A stretch of 6,722 nt of DNA, taken from positions 1 through 6,722 of the forward strand of contig JAISYY010000243.1 in assembly GCA_031269635.1 (NCBI GenBank). Reading direction: 5' to 3'. A program made the translations under genes and the position numbers. Origin of the DNA: Tannerella sp. (GTDB taxonomy: Bacteria > Bacteroidota > Bacteroidia > Bacteroidales > Tannerellaceae). Below, piece by piece: positions 6,331 to 6,722 of the stretch (the stretch's first letter is position 1; each line of letters starts with the position of its first letter). The notes below the pieces were generated by a model that was not told where the DNA came from, made no database searches, and saw only the letters and a list, made by a program, of their open reading frames with translations.

Positions 6331-6722
6331 ATGAAAACGATGAGATTTTTTATCATGTGCCTTTTTGCATTGTTGATATCCGCTTTGCAGGTGTCACATG
6401 GATATGTTCGTGAATTGTATCAGGATAGACACAGACAGGAGTCATTCGACAGAGAAGCTTTTACGGCAAAGCGGAATGCTTATATAACTGAAAAAATAGG
6501 TCTTACGGCTAAAGAGGCGTCTGTTTTTATTCCGTTGGAAAATGAGTTGATGCAGAAGAAGTTTGAAGTAGGGCGTGAATGTCACAGGATAGAACGCGAA
6601 TTGAAAAAGAAAGAAGGCCGAACCGAAGAAGAATATAATAAGTTACTTAAATGTCGCGAAGAGGTTAAGGAAAAAAGGGATAAATTAGATAAGGAATATC
6701 TGGAAAAATTTAAAAAAATCCT
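6331..6722 (+). CDS. Spy/CpxP-like exported protein, 3' end outside window
   Basis: The frame is open from the ATG at 6331 to the window edge: 130 full codons, no stop, so the gene is partial. Residues 1-24 form a signal peptide (KTMR, then a hydrophobic core FFIMCLFALLISAL; cleavage perhaps after Gly24, uncertain). The mature part is highly charged and predicted helical. Residues 52-72 contain ITEKIGLTAKEA followed by FIPLENE, which matches the LTxxEAxxFxPLxNE signature of Bacteroidetes Spy/CpxP-like proteins; the later stretch (76-130) is Lys/Glu-rich and coiled-coil-like. Cys84 and Cys108 could pair in the periplasm. Spy and CpxP bind misfolded envelope proteins, and CpxP also damps its signalling pathway. 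Placement after a sigma and a membrane protein suggests a sensor or chaperone in that circuit. It starts 7 bases after the previous stop. Confidence 0.8.
   Translation, partial: MKTMRFFIMCLFALLISALQVSHGYVRELYQDRHRQESFDREAFTAKRNAYITEKIGLTAKEASVFIPLENELMQKKFEVGRECHRIERELKKKEGRTEEEYNKLLKCREEVKEKRDKLDKEYLEKFKKI

Overview
The window is a chromosomal segment from a member of the Bacteroidetes, most likely order Bacteroidales. The evidence is an IspG of the long, insertion-bearing type, promoters that fit the Bacteroidetes -33/-7 pattern (TTTG, about 19 bases, TAnnTTTG), few Shine-Dalgarno sequences, and a lipoprotein with an acidic stretch right after the lipid-bearing cysteine. There is no sign of mobile elements, CRISPR arrays, tRNA or rRNA. 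Species cannot be named from the sequence alone.

Minus strand, right to left: rpoN (sigma-54, about 5190 to 3739), purE (3721 to 3215) and ispG (3215 to 1326) form a tight co-directional block. The rpoN-purE gap is 17 bases, and the purE stop and ispG start share one base (TAATG). After a 214-base intergenic region comes a lipoprotein gene (1111 to 17), built of three DUF4625-like, histidine-rich repeats. That intergenic region holds a perfect 12-base inverted repeat (1232-1258) lying over the -33 box of a well-formed promoter. This looks like an operator for a dimeric repressor, so the lipoprotein is probably separately and conditionally expressed, not just the tail of the ispG operon.

Plus strand, left to right: an ECF sigma-70 factor (5330-5881), a small single-membrane-span protein likely to be its partner or anti-sigma (5934-6323), and a secreted, charged helical Spy/CpxP-like protein cut by the window end (6331 onward). 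These look like one operon for an envelope-stress circuit. Its promoter (5271-5301) stands back to back with the rpoN promoter (5213-5244), so two different sigma factors diverge from a 139-base region.

The two observations most worth following are (1) the perfect palindrome plus His-rich lipoprotein, which together suggest a metal-responsive (perhaps Zur/Fur-type) single-gene regulon, and (2) the sigma / membrane protein / Spy-like triad, whose presumed anti-sigma has no cysteine and so no zinc-anti-sigma motif. Housekeeping genes fill most of the rest. Three translation starts (rpoN, the ECF sigma and the membrane protein) are placed downstream of the longest open frame, for reasons given in the entries.
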